Shown one piece after another: positions 52,429-61,154 of a DNA stretch of 64,000 nucleotides. The position numbers and the translations under genes were made by a program. The DNA lies in the NCBI GenBank assembly GCA_964392365.1, contig CAYMPH010000011.1, positions 62,001-126,000 on the forward strand, written 5' to 3'. Position 1 is the stretch's first letter, and each line of letters starts with the position of its first letter. The notes beneath the pieces are model-generated. The model did no database searches. It saw only the letters and a program-made list of their open reading frames with translations, and was not told the origin of the DNA. Source of the stretch: CAYMPH01 sp964392365 (GTDB taxonomy: Bacteria; Spirochaetota; UBA4802; UBA5550).

Positions 52429-52982
52429 ATGATGCTGCTCAGCTGAACGCTCTGCTTGAAAAATACAGGTTTGTAGAACCTATACCTGAAGCTGCACGCA
52501 AAATTATGCTGAAATCCCGCAAAAGGGTATTGAAAGCCTGTCTTAAAAAAGTAAATAATTATTCAATATTTTTCGGAGTAGTTTTATTTTTTTATTTTCT
52601 TGCGAGGAGTTTAAAGCTGAATATCGGTTTTTCTGCTGTTAAAATTATAGCTGTTGCTGCGAATATTGTAACAATAGGAATTGCTTCAGGTTCAGTTTAT
52701 GCTGCGGTTAAGTATACAACTCTTGTAAATAAAATATTTAATGCATATGAAAAAACATTTCAGCAGAATGTTAAGCCTGAAATGAAATCTGATGATAAAG
52801 ATCAGACTGCAGATAAAAGTACAGAAAACCCTGGCGGTGTTAAAGTTGAAATTTTATTATACAATGGAAAAATTTTCCACGGTGTAATTATATCAAGAGG
52901 ATACAATTACATATTAAAAACTCCAAATGGAAATGTAGCTATTCTATCAACTCAGATTAAGAATATCAGGAAAATTCAATAA
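52425..52982 (+). CDS. Sigma-coupled membrane protein, candidate anti-sigma factor, with 'LYxGKxxxGVI' module
   Basis: The 185-residue protein starts with a helical charged segment of about 45 residues (LLEKYRFVEPIPEAARKIML), then two transmembrane helices (about 46-66 and 71-95), a charged linker rich in Lys, Asp and Glu, and the module ILLYNGKIFHGVIISRG to STQIKNIRKIQ. The module aligns with the end of the FecR lipoprotein (L-Y-x-G-K-x-x-x-G-V-I...T-x-x-G-x-V...S-x-Q-I...K-I). No zinc-finger anti-sigma motif (HxxxCxxC) is present. With two spans both ends would be cytoplasmic. Position and coupling suggest control of the sigma factor; this is inference. Confidence 0.72.
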   Translation: MNDAAQLNALLEKYRFVEPIPEAARKIMLKSRKRVLKACLKKVNNYSIFFGVVLFFYFLARSLKLNIGFSAVKIIAVAANIVTIGIASGSVYAAVKYTTLVNKIFNAYEKTFQQNVKPEMKSDDKDQTADKSTENPGGVKVEILLYNGKIFHGVIISRGYNYILKTPNGNVAILSTQIKNIRKIQ

Positions 52983-53028
52983 TTCGCTTCCCTTTTTTTC
53001 TTCTTAAAGAGAGGGGTCACAGGGTGGG

Positions 53029-54624
53029 TTATTCTACTGAAACAATTAAAACAGACTTTTTCTGCCCGCCGAAATAACTCTCCAGAGCAATACTGCTGTT
53101 TAATTCGCTGACTTTTTCTGTCAATACCTGTGTAAGAGACTCATCATAATCTTCATTGTAGTATAAGGTAATGCTTGCTTTGTCTGAGAGTTCTATTTTT
53201 TTCAGTGCAGATATAAAGGCTCCATCAAGTGTGGGCTCGCTGGAAAGAACAATATCACCATCAACAGCAAAATAATCATTCTGTTTTATATTAACATTTC
53301 CATATGATGAATCTCTTGAGCTTTTATAAATTTTCAGGCAGGATGCAAATTTCAGTGAATCAGCCATGCTCTGGATATTATGCTCAGTGGAGTCCATGTC
53401 GCTGAAGCTGTACATTGCCGCAAGTCCCTGCACAATGTTTTTAGTCGGAAGAATATAAATATTTTTATCTGACTGGTCTTTTACCAGAGTGGCAACAGGT
53501 ATGATATTTTTATCGTTAGGCAATATGATAATGTTGTTGCATTCAATTTTTTTTATTTCATCTAAAAGTTCAGAAAGTGATGGAAGGTTTTCTGAATAAT
53601 TAATAAAATGCTGAGCGCCGAAATCCCTGTAAATTCTTTCAAAACCCGGTCCCGGTATTATTGCAAGAACTGCAAGTTCCTCATGTTCCTGAATTGCGCT
53701 GAAGGTCTGGTTAACCTGTTCCTGCATATCCTCAACTTTTGAATTTACTATCTCTCCGAATTTGCCAGCCTCGGATTTAATCAGGTCAGGTTCATTCGTA
53801 TGTATATGCAGCTTAATAATCCCATCCTCGCAAAGAAGCGCAACACTGTCCCCGTGTGATTCAAGCAGTGCTTTAAAATTGCTTATTTCAGGTTCTGTTT
53901 TATATTCTACAAGTAGTTCAGTGCAGTAACGGAATGTAAGCTGAGTAAGAACTTCATCACTGATTGTAAGATCCGGTTCGAATCTGTAATCCGACTCATC
54001 TTCCATTATTATTTTTTCACCTGTGAGGCTTCTTACCATTCCTTCAAGAATGAAAATAAATCCAAGAGCACCAGAGTCAATAACTCCGGCTTTTGCAAGA
54101 ATTGGAAGAAGTTTTGGAGTGTTATTTAAACTTTCTCTGGATGCAGCAAGAGCATCTTTCAGGAATTCAACAATATCTTCAGTTTTATTGTTATTCATTG
54201 ATTCTGCGCATGCAGCAAGAATTGTAATCATGGTGCCTTCTTTCGGAGTTGAAAGAGAAGTTTTTGACAGATATGAACCGTTTCCGAAAGCCTGGGCTAA
54301 TATTTCAGGATTCAGTGTATCATACTTTTTAATAACTTCAGTAAATCCGTGAAAGAATCTCGCAAGAATAAATCCGGAATTTCCTCTGCTGTTGTTGGTA
54401 ACGCTTTTATTTAAAATCTCAGCGAAATCTTTCATTGAACTGCCGGAGTGCTCATCTAAAGAATCTATTCCGGATTTTAATGTGAACATCATGTTCACTC
54501 CGGTATCTCCATCAGGAATAGGGAATACATTAAGGTTATCAAGTATATGATAATTTCTCTGAAGATATTCAAATCCATATTTAAATATCTTCTGCAGTTC
54601 TTTACTTTCTATTGTTTTAATCAT
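53029..54624 (-). CDS. fakA: DAK2-domain fatty-acid-kinase-like protein (FakA/YloV)
   Basis: FakA phosphorylates fatty acids held by a DegV-type FakB carrier, giving the acyl-phosphate that PlsY uses. The N-terminal 200 residues are the DhaL/DAK2 kinase domain: FPIPDGDTGVNMM, NNSRGNSGFIL, and GVIDSGALGF carry the magnesium-ADP and phosphate contacts. A central domain and a C-terminal EDD/DegV-like region (NNIIILPNDKN, VQGLAAMYSF) complete the 531 residues. This is shorter than or similar to Gram-positive FakA. No fakB is adjacent. It is the last gene of a three-gene unit. Confidence 0.85.
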   Translation of the reverse strand: MIKTIESKELQKIFKYGFEYLQRNYHILDNLNVFPIPDGDTGVNMMFTLKSGIDSLDEHSGSSMKDFAEILNKSVTNNSRGNSGFILARFFHGFTEVIKKYDTLNPEILAQAFGNGSYLSKTSLSTPKEGTMITILAACAESMNNNKTEDIVEFLKDALAASRESLNNTPKLLPILAKAGVIDSGALGFIFILEGMVRSLTGEKIIMEDESDYRFEPDLTISDEVLTQLTFRYCTELLVEYKTEPEISNFKALLESHGDSVALLCEDGIIKLHIHTNEPDLIKSEAGKFGEIVNSKVEDMQEQVNQTFSAIQEHEELAVLAIIPGPGFERIYRDFGAQHFINYSENLPSLSELLDEIKKIECNNIIILPNDKNIIPVATLVKDQSDKNIYILPTKNIVQGLAAMYSFSDMDSTEHNIQSMADSLKFASCLKIYKSSRDSSYGNVNIKQNDYFAVDGDIVLSSEPTLDGAFISALKKIELSDKASITLYYNEDYDESLTQVLTEKVSELNSSIALESYFGGQKKSVLIVSVE

Positions 54625-54645
54625 TATTAAAATTCCGGGTTTTTA

Positions 54646-55104
54646 TTAATTTCTAAATTTTATGAACATTACCAATCCAAAAAACACACACCATGCATTG
54701 ATAAATCCATTTGAAATTGCTTCGGCCATTGATATAAAATAAACTTTATTTTGAAGATTAAAACTGAAATCGAGCAGGCCGAGAAAAATCAGCGCACCTG
54801 CACAAACAAGAGCAACGGTTTTTCCTATAGGAAGTTTTTTCAAAAGCAGAATACTCGAAAAAATTAAGCCAAAAGCAAGAATTATATCCGCTGGAGGAAA
54901 AGCATGTTCATATTGAAAATAGCAATCAGGAACAACGTTTTTATCAATCATTCCAACTGTGAAAAATAAAATCCAGAATGCAATAAGGCCTATTCCAGTT
55001 AGAATCTGTCCGATTGCAATTATATTATTTGATTCAATATTTACCGGACCGGGAATATTTTTTCTGCTGCTTTTTGTTTTGATTATATTAGATTTTTTTG
55101 CCAT
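54646..55104 (-). CDS. Small membrane protein, unknown function
   Basis: A 152-residue protein with a lysine-rich N-terminus and four predicted transmembrane helices (about 29-52, 70-90, 97-118 and 128-148). Between helices 1 and 2 lies DKNVVPDCYFQYEHAFPPAD. I do not recognise the family. GGAGG precedes the ATG. It lies 18 bp after the epimerase gene and 21 bp before fakA. Confidence 0.6.
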   Translation of the reverse strand: MAKKSNIIKTKSSRKNIPGPVNIESNNIIAIGQILTGIGLIAFWILFFTVGMIDKNVVPDCYFQYEHAFPPADIILAFGLIFSSILLLKKLPIGKTVALVCAGALIFLGLLDFSFNLQNKVYFISMAEAISNGFINAWCVFFGLVMFIKFRN

Positions 55105-55122
55105 TAAATTCCTCCAGAAAAT

Positions 55123-56127
55123 TTATTTTACTTTGAGTTTTTTTATGTCCATAGTATCAAGCCATTCCATGGCTCTTTTAAGGCCTTCTTTGTATGATAT
55201 TTTCGGTTTCCATCCAAGTTCTTTTTCAGCCTTTTCTATTGAAAACTTCAAACGTGATCCCAGATTTTTAACTGCATATGTTGTAAGTAGCGGCCTTGTA
55301 GTTTTACCTGTGATCCTCCATATTGTTTCCATTACAAATCCAGCTGCATAAGCTGCAAAATACGGAATGTGTGTATCGATTGGCGGAACTTTAAGTGTCG
55401 ATGCAATTACCCTGCACAGTTCCTGTAATGTTGTTGATTCTCCGTCGTGGACAAGATAACCGTGACCTACAGCGCGTTTATCTTCTGATATCAGCATCAA
55501 TATATCTATCAGATTATCTATGTATGTAGGCCAGACAGTAACATTTTTTCTCCAGAAAATTAAATCCTTAGTGTAAACCGCATCAGCAAATGGAGGTATG
55601 AATGATGTATCGCCCTCGCCGTAAACCCAGCATGGGTAAACCATTGTCACAGGAAGATTTTCAAATTCATAATAGTTGCGGCAGATTTTTGTAGCCTCAA
55701 GTTTTGTGTCAGGATACGGTTCATTATATTTAGTCAGCGGAAATGATTCATCAATCACCGGTCCTTCAATTCTGCCGAATACGTCATTTGTGCTTATCAT
55801 TACAAACCGTTTAACTTTTACTTCAGTTGCTGCCCTGCAGGCGTTTTCCGTACCTTTGATATTTACCTCATAGGCTTTTTTTGTTGCCCAGTCAGTTACA
55901 GTGCCTGCAAGATGAAAAAATATTTCAATGCCCTTAGAAGCTTTTAAAACAGAATTGTAATCCATTATATCGCCTATAAAAACTTCCACTCCCTTCTTCT
56001 TTAAATCAGGAATGGCCGGATTGCCTTCTCTTACAAGAACGCGCACTTTATTTTTTTTCTTCAGATTTGCTTTAACGAGATGCTTTCCAATAAAACCGGT
56101 TGCGCCTGTAATTAATACTTTTTTCAT
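55123..56127 (-). CDS. NAD-dependent epimerase/dehydratase (extended SDR, 3-beta-HSD-like)
   Basis: The 334-residue protein begins with a Rossmann nucleotide-binding site (VLITGATGFIGKHL), has the active-site serine region MISTNDVFG and the catalytic YPDTK (Y-x-x-x-K). The internal stretch PCWVYGEGDTSFIPPF and the C-terminal ELGWKPKISYKEGLKRA fit the group of extended SDRs that resemble 3-beta-hydroxysteroid dehydrogenases and act on sugars, hopanoids or flavonoid-like substrates. The substrate is unknown. GGAG precedes the ATG. It is the first gene of a unit with the small membrane protein and fakA. Confidence 0.87.
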   Translation of the reverse strand: MKKVLITGATGFIGKHLVKANLKKKNKVRVLVREGNPAIPDLKKKGVEVFIGDIMDYNSVLKASKGIEIFFHLAGTVTDWATKKAYEVNIKGTENACRAATEVKVKRFVMISTNDVFGRIEGPVIDESFPLTKYNEPYPDTKLEATKICRNYYEFENLPVTMVYPCWVYGEGDTSFIPPFADAVYTKDLIFWRKNVTVWPTYIDNLIDILMLISEDKRAVGHGYLVHDGESTTLQELCRVIASTLKVPPIDTHIPYFAAYAAGFVMETIWRITGKTTRPLLTTYAVKNLGSRLKFSIEKAEKELGWKPKISYKEGLKRAMEWLDTMDIKKLKVK

Positions 56128-56228
56128 ATTTTCTCCGTATGAATAAATTGAGGAAATGAATAATTTAATTCACAATAAACAGAATTGTCAAGTGCTGCTA
56201 TTCTTTTTTAGAGGTGATTTTTTTCAAG

Positions 56229-56338
56229 CTAAAAATTTTAGAAGTAAATTTAAATTTACCGGATAAAAATTTAAAATTAAAAAATTAAAAAAATATAAAT
56301 TATTTTTAATAATCCGTTACTGATCGTATTAATATATA
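56229..56338 (+). repeat. Dispersed element, copy 3: palindromes plus TGATCGTATTAATATATA
   Basis: CTAAAAATTTTAG (56229-56241) and the perfect palindrome GTAAATTTAAATTTAC (56244-56259) are followed after about 60 bp of AT-rich DNA by TGATCGTATTAATATATA (56321-56338). The last 18-mer matches copy 2 at 38294-38312. The palindromes differ from those in copies 1 and 2. Confidence 0.6.
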
Positions 56339-56369
56339 TACCCATGTGGTCGTTTTTATAAAAGAAAAC

Positions 56370-56398
56370 TTGACAAAAAAAACAATAAGATGTTTATT
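56370..56398 (+). promoter_or_regulatory. Putative sigma-70 promoter for the coiled-coil gene
   Basis: TTGACA (56370-56375), 17 bp, TTTATT (56393-56398). The start of transcription would be near 56405, very close to the ATG at 56413, so the leader would be short and the ribosome binding site GAGG (56403) borderline. Confidence 0.4.
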
Positions 56399-56412
56399 AA
56401 ATGAGGTTGAAA

Positions 56413-56754
56413 ATGACAATGCCCAGGAAAACATTAAAATCCCAGACAATTACTGTTGAAGATTATTATTCTGAACGGTTTCTCCATGTTGAAACCGAGC
56501 TGAGACACCAGCGGGAACTCATGAAAATGGGTTTTGATGAAATGAACAGACGATTTGAAACAGTTGATAAAAGATTTGTATCATTGTTAGATGAAATGAA
56601 CAGACGATTTGACGCAGTTGATAAAAGATTTGAAGCATCAGATAAGCGCTTTGATTCTCTTACAATCAGAATGGACCGTTTTATGATCTGGTCGTTCGGG
56701 ATAACATTAAGCTGTTCCGGAATAATAATTGCTGCAATTAAATACTGGCGTTAA
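56413..56754 (+). CDS. Coiled-coil protein with C-terminal transmembrane helix
   Basis: A 113-residue protein (from the ATG at 56413, which has GAGG six bases upstream; the frame also holds an ATG at 56401). The middle is a run of repeats of the form MNRRFETVDKRFV, MNRRFDAVDKRFE, SDKRFDSL: heptad-like units that form a long coiled coil. One transmembrane helix ends the protein (MIWSFGITLSCSGIIIAAIK), followed by a short charged tail, a tail-anchored layout. Similar small proteins are common near mobile nucleases, and a possible partner would be an Rpn-type or PIN-type nuclease, but none is adjacent here. Function unknown. Confidence 0.7.
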   Translation: MTMPRKTLKSQTITVEDYYSERFLHVETELRHQRELMKMGFDEMNRRFETVDKRFVSLLDEMNRRFDAVDKRFEASDKRFDSLTIRMDRFMIWSFGITLSCSGIIIAAIKYWR

Positions 56755-56757
56755 ATT

Positions 56758-57522
56758 TTACCCGGCCTGTTTTTTTTTAAGTTCTGATAATATTTTTTTT
56801 ATCATTGGCGGATCATCTGTAATAATATGTCTTGAATACTTTAATGCAAATTGAAGTTCTTTCTGCGAGTTTACTGTCCAGAATAGTATTTTTTTTGAAA
56901 ATTTCCTTATCTGTTTTATGAAAAGTCCATAAAAAAATGAGCCTGGAAATTTAACCGGAGTGACTGGAAGATTAATGAAATCCGGATGAAGATTTTTTAT
57001 ACTTTTAATTGTTTTTATAATTCCACGCTTAAATAATTTATCTCCCAGAAGAAGTCCGAAAGTTATATTATTATCTCTGAAGAAATAAAGCAGATCCGCT
57101 TCGAATGAGGAAAATATAATTTTCTCCAGTTTGAAATTGTTTTTTGCAATAGTATATATTTTTTCTGAATCTTCCGGAGTCAGGGTTTCCTCTTTTAATT
57201 CAAGATTTATAAATTTATCCTGTGGAATTAGATTTAAAAGTTCTTTAAGAGTAATGATCTTTTCTGGTTGAGATGAAATTCTCATATTGAAATTGAATTT
57301 TTTTAAATCAGCGAGATTTATATTGGAAACATCTCCTGATCCGCTGCAGGTTCTATCTATTGTATCGTCATGAATTATTACGTATTCATTGTCTTTCGTT
57401 TTCTGGATGTCGCATTCGATTCCATCCGCTCCATGTTCGAATGCTTTCAGGAATGATATTGCGGTGTTTTCCGGAAATCTTGCTCTGAATCCTCTATGTC
57501 CGATTACAGTCAGATTTTTCAT
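56758..57522 (-). CDS. Glycerophosphodiester phosphodiesterase
   Basis: GDPD cleaves glycerophosphodiesters to glycerol-3-phosphate and an alcohol. The 254-residue TIM barrel shows VIGHRGFRARFPENT (active-site histidine and PENT), GIECDIQKTKD (metal-binding E and D) and IIHDDTIDRT (second histidine). No signal peptide is present, so it is cytosolic, as in UgpQ. It is the last gene of an operon that runs rpiB, LamG/FN3 protein, cca, lipoprotein, GDPD. The product feeds phospholipid turnover. Confidence 0.93.
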   Translation of the reverse strand: MKNLTVIGHRGFRARFPENTAISFLKAFEHGADGIECDIQKTKDNEYVIIHDDTIDRTCSGSGDVSNINLADLKKFNFNMRISSQPEKIITLKELLNLIPQDKFINLELKEETLTPEDSEKIYTIAKNNFKLEKIIFSSFEADLLYFFRDNNITFGLLLGDKLFKRGIIKTIKSIKNLHPDFINLPVTPVKFPGSFFYGLFIKQIRKFSKKILFWTVNSQKELQFALKYSRHIITDDPPMIKKILSELKKKQAG

Positions 57523-57540
57523 TATTCTATACGGATTCCT

Positions 57541-58065
57541 CTATGGAGAAGGTTTTAATTTTAAAACAGGTTCAAAATATCCATCTGAATTGATTCCATC
57601 TATTATAATATTTGACGGACGAAGTACAAGCATTTTATTCGTTCCTGGTTTTTTATTTATGCCTGCTTTAAATAAAAAATATGAAGATTTAGCTTTTACA
57701 AAATTTGAATAAATGTTTATATTTTCAGATCTATCTTCATTTTTCATTTCATATATATTTATTTTAAGATTACCGTTTTCAATTGTATAGACTCCGTTGA
57801 AAAGGAGTGATGAGCCTCCGAGATAAATTACAACCAGCGCTTTATAGTTTTTATTGAATCTGAATTCGTACCCGTAATTTCCTGTGAAACGCAAAGCCCA
57901 TTTTCCCGGAAGATCTTTAAAATCAATCGGCTCAAGATTCTGCGGTACAGCTTCCTCTATCGGTTTCTGATCTATCAGCGCCTGTTCTGATTCATCTTTT
58001 TCTTTTGAGCATCCGGCAATCAGGATCAATAAAGAAATAAAAATTAGTGGTAAAATTTTTTTCAT
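57541..58065 (-). CDS. Lipoprotein with lipocalin-like body, unknown function
   Basis: A 174-residue protein with a clean lipobox (LILIAGC, C19) and an acidic linker, then a beta-rich domain: DLPGKWALRFTGNYGYEFRF, LLFNGVYTIENGNLKINIYE and a final strand pair. The pattern G-x-W followed by GxYxxxGNxLxI is like small lipocalin-type domains found in spirochaetal lipoproteins. I cannot name a family. It lies 3 bp after cca and 18 bp before the GDPD gene. Confidence 0.7.
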   Translation of the reverse strand: MKKILPLIFISLLILIAGCSKEKDESEQALIDQKPIEEAVPQNLEPIDFKDLPGKWALRFTGNYGYEFRFNKNYKALVVIYLGGSSLLFNGVYTIENGNLKINIYEMKNEDRSENINIYSNFVKAKSSYFLFKAGINKKPGTNKMLVLRPSNIIIDGINSDGYFEPVLKLKPSP

Positions 58066-58068
58066 AAA

Positions 58069-59466
58069 TTAATCTATTTTCTTTTCCTTGCTGATATTAT
58101 CGATTATTACACGTGACATTTCAAGCAATATTTCCTGATTATTTTTATCAGGCTCATCGAGAATTATTTCAAGAAGATCGTTAAGTATTCTTCCGATTAC
58201 CGGTCCGGGTTTCAGATTAAATTGTTCCATCAGAATATTCCCATTTATATCAAGATCCCTGACTGTAATGGCATTTTCCTCAGTTATAATTTTCTTTATT
58301 CTTTCCTGCAGCTTTAAAATCGGAGCAGGAAGTCCTTCGCGCGATCCGTTGCCCTGCCTGTCCGCCATTCTTAACTTGAACAGCTCATCAATGTTTTCAA
58401 CTCCGACTTTGCGCATAAAGCGGCGTACAGCACCGTCAGTCCATTCATCCTTGTAATGAAACATGTGATTTATTGACAGATTGCATGCTCTTTCAATATC
58501 TTCATTCGAAAATTTCAGGCGTTTCATTATTTTCTTCAGCATTCTTGTGCCGACAATTTCGTGGTTGTAAAAAGTGAAATCACCGTCAGCGCCGGTTCCT
58601 CTGGAAGGAACTTTGCCTATATCATGAAGAAGCGCTGTGAATCTTATAAGCGGAATTTCAATTGGAGCAGCATCGCATGTGTAAAGACTGTGCCAGTAAA
58701 CATCGTGTGAGTGATATTTATTCTGATCAACTCCGTGAGCTATATCAAGCTCTGGCAGAATAAGATTCAGTAAACCGCATTTTCGCATGCATTCAATTCC
58801 AACAGATGGAACTGGTGTCTGGAGAATTTTTAACAGCTCATCGCGTATTCTTTCAGCAGATACTTTTTTTACAATTTCATTTGTTTTTGATATTGCTCTG
58901 AATGTATCTTCTTCAATGATGAAACCCAACGAGGAAAGTTTGCTTGAAAATCTGCAGGCGCGTAATGTACGGAGTCCGTCTTCGCTGAATCTTTCAACCG
59001 GATCGCCGATAGTCCGGATAATTTTATTTTCAAGATCACTTAGCCCTCCGACGAGATCTATGATCTTATCATTTTTTAAATCATATGCAAGGCCGTTAAT
59101 TGTAAAATCGCGGCGCTTAACATCTTCATCCAGAGAATCTGAAAAATAAACTTTGTCCGGATGGCGGCCGTCGGAATAATCTCCATCAGACCTGAAGGTG
59201 GTAACTTCATATTCACCCGAGCTTGTAAGAATTGTCACTGTACCGTGTTTTATTCCTGTTGGTGCAACTCTCGGGAAGAGTTTCATTATCTGTTCAGGGC
59301 GTGCATTTGTTGCAAAATCATAATCAAAAGAATCTATACCGAGGAGGAGGTCACGCACAGAGCCGCCTACCATATAGCATTCAAATCCTTTTTTATCAAG
59401 AGTAGAAGAAATATTATCCAGGTCAGTTTTTATTTGACCTGGAATTTTTAATTTGAATTTACTCAT
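58069..59466 (-). CDS. cca: CCA tRNA nucleotidyltransferase / poly(A) polymerase family with HD domain
   Basis: The class II nucleotidyltransferase head domain is clear: VGGSVRDLLLG, the catalytic DYDFATNARP (D-x-D), RRDFTINGLAYD, and the RxxRFxxK-like region LRACRFSSKLSS. An HD domain follows (TALLHDIGKVPSRGTG, HEIVGTRMLKK). This enzyme adds CCA to tRNA 3' ends or, in PcnB-like members, poly(A). The HD part and absence of a long arginine-rich C-terminus favour the CCA enzyme, although poly(A) polymerase cannot be excluded. It is 2 bp after the LamG/FN3 gene. Confidence 0.9.
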   Translation of the reverse strand: MSKFKLKIPGQIKTDLDNISSTLDKKGFECYMVGGSVRDLLLGIDSFDYDFATNARPEQIMKLFPRVAPTGIKHGTVTILTSSGEYEVTTFRSDGDYSDGRHPDKVYFSDSLDEDVKRRDFTINGLAYDLKNDKIIDLVGGLSDLENKIIRTIGDPVERFSEDGLRTLRACRFSSKLSSLGFIIEEDTFRAISKTNEIVKKVSAERIRDELLKILQTPVPSVGIECMRKCGLLNLILPELDIAHGVDQNKYHSHDVYWHSLYTCDAAPIEIPLIRFTALLHDIGKVPSRGTGADGDFTFYNHEIVGTRMLKKIMKRLKFSNEDIERACNLSINHMFHYKDEWTDGAVRRFMRKVGVENIDELFKLRMADRQGNGSREGLPAPILKLQERIKKIITEENAITVRDLDINGNILMEQFNLKPGPVIGRILNDLLEIILDEPDKNNQEILLEMSRVIIDNISKEKKID

Positions 59467-59468
59467 TA

Positions 59469-61154
59469 TTAATCTATTTCCGATCCGGCAAATGGTCTGG
59501 CAGAAACCTGTTTTGAAAGTGCAGATTCATGATTGTGAGGAGTTCCAGGTTTATATGAGTCATAAGCACTTACAGCAAAAAAGTATAGAACTGTATTTTT
59601 AAGTTCAGGATATGTGAAAAGACCTTTGCTGTCAAGTTTTCTATTCTCATCAATAAGTGCATTGTTTATTTTTATTTCGATATAATTGCTACTGGAAAGT
59701 TCATTGGAGATCGGTTTGCCTCCTGTATGTGTGATTATGCCGTCATATCTTCCGGGTTTGGTTCCGTAATAAATTCTGTATCCTTTAATATCCGGATCAA
59801 CATTTTTTTTCCATTTAATTGATATTTCTTCGCTGGTTGCTTTTGTAATCTCCACAAAATCCGGAATTCTCGGAGCAGTGTCGAGCTGATAACTCAGGCC
59901 AATATCATAAACTGCCGGAGATTTTTTGCCGTCCGGAGATGGAACAAGATGCAATCTCCACTGGTAATATTTTCCCCGGAGAAGTTCTCCATTAGCCTCT
60001 TTAAGAAATATGCCTCTCTGATTATTTTTTATTCTGTACCACTTGAGATCTGTATCAGTCCAGTAAAAAAGATTGTCGCTGATACGGAATTCCATCCATA
60101 CGAATGCGTTCTCAGGAACAATCTCCTCCCATTTGAATAATTTTACAAGAGTTCCTGTGCCGGGAAATATATATACAGGGCTCGTTACAACACCTTCAAT
60201 ATTTAAAGGAATCTTTCCTGCATTATCAACAGGCCTGTATTTTTTATTTGCAATTGCAGTTCTTTTCTTCAGCTCTTCAAACGACAGATATGATATCCGG
60301 AATTCATCTATGAATCCTGAGAAATTTTTTGCTATATAAACAGGCGGAAGATCGGTGCAGCTGATTTTACCATCGCCTGAAGCTTGTCCGAAATAAGGTA
60401 CAAATATTCCGTTGTCCGGAGAACCTGAGTCTGTTACATAAATAGATTCGTCTTCTTCGCCATCAATGAATTTGGCAAGCTTTCCTGTCATTCTGTCGAA
60501 ACTAAGACTGAAATGATGCCATTTATCCTTAACAATTGTTTTTCCCCTGTTTAAAAATACATCATGCCTTTTACCGTCAGGTCTTTCAAAAATTCCGTAA
60601 AAAGCAGCTGTGACTCTTCCTCTGTTCAGTGTAATTTCAATTCCTTTTTTCTCTCCGGATATGTATCCTATTCTTGAAAATAAAATGCTGCTGTCGCGCA
60701 GCACATCTGCCCTGATTCTCATTTCAATCGCAAATGAACCAAGATCATCACATGAGCCGAGCCAGAGATTTTTTGAATTTTCAATTTCAATTCCGTCGCC
60801 TGCTCTGAAAAAATGAGCAGAACCGGTACCAATTGAACCTTTTCCTTTTGTAAATGCATAGGATGATGATTTGATTAAATATTTTTTTGTGTCATCCCTG
60901 TAAAGCTTGTCCGGAGGATAGTTAAAAGACAAAACCATGTCTGAATAATATGGAATGGAACTCTTCTGATACGTGAGATCAGCTATAGAGTACGCATCCT
61001 TTGAAGAAGGAAGCTTTATTATTTTTATATTATGCTGGTGTTTCGACGGTGCTATATCGAAAGGAATATCACTGGAAGTTTCTGTAACAGGAAACATCAC
61101 AAATAATGAAAGTATTATTATAGAAAATGTTTTTATGTAAAATTTTACTGACAC
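59469..61154 (-). CDS. Secreted LamG (concanavalin-like) and FN3 domain protein
   Basis: The 561-residue protein has a signal peptide (FSIIILSLFVMFPVTETSS). Residues about 110-290 form a LamG-like concanavalin domain (KGSIGTGSAHFFRAGDGIEI, GSFAIEMRIRADVL, WHHFSLSFDR, YIAKNFSGFIDEFRISY). A middle beta domain follows, then a FN3 domain near residue 435 (EISIKWKKNVDPDIKGYRIYYG). No anchor is visible. The start codon is GTG and overlaps the rpiB stop by 10 bp. Such proteins bind sugars or other proteins at the cell surface. The ligand is unknown. Confidence 0.82.
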   Translation of the reverse strand: MSVKFYIKTFSIIILSLFVMFPVTETSSDIPFDIAPSKHQHNIKIIKLPSSKDAYSIADLTYQKSSIPYYSDMVLSFNYPPDKLYRDDTKKYLIKSSSYAFTKGKGSIGTGSAHFFRAGDGIEIENSKNLWLGSCDDLGSFAIEMRIRADVLRDSSILFSRIGYISGEKKGIEITLNRGRVTAAFYGIFERPDGKRHDVFLNRGKTIVKDKWHHFSLSFDRMTGKLAKFIDGEEDESIYVTDSGSPDNGIFVPYFGQASGDGKISCTDLPPVYIAKNFSGFIDEFRISYLSFEELKKRTAIANKKYRPVDNAGKIPLNIEGVVTSPVYIFPGTGTLVKLFKWEEIVPENAFVWMEFRISDNLFYWTDTDLKWYRIKNNQRGIFLKEANGELLRGKYYQWRLHLVPSPDGKKSPAVYDIGLSYQLDTAPRIPDFVEITKATSEEISIKWKKNVDPDIKGYRIYYGTKPGRYDGIITHTGGKPISNELSSSNYIEIKINNALIDENRKLDSKGLFTYPELKNTVLYFFAVSAYDSYKPGTPHNHESALSKQVSARPFAGSEID

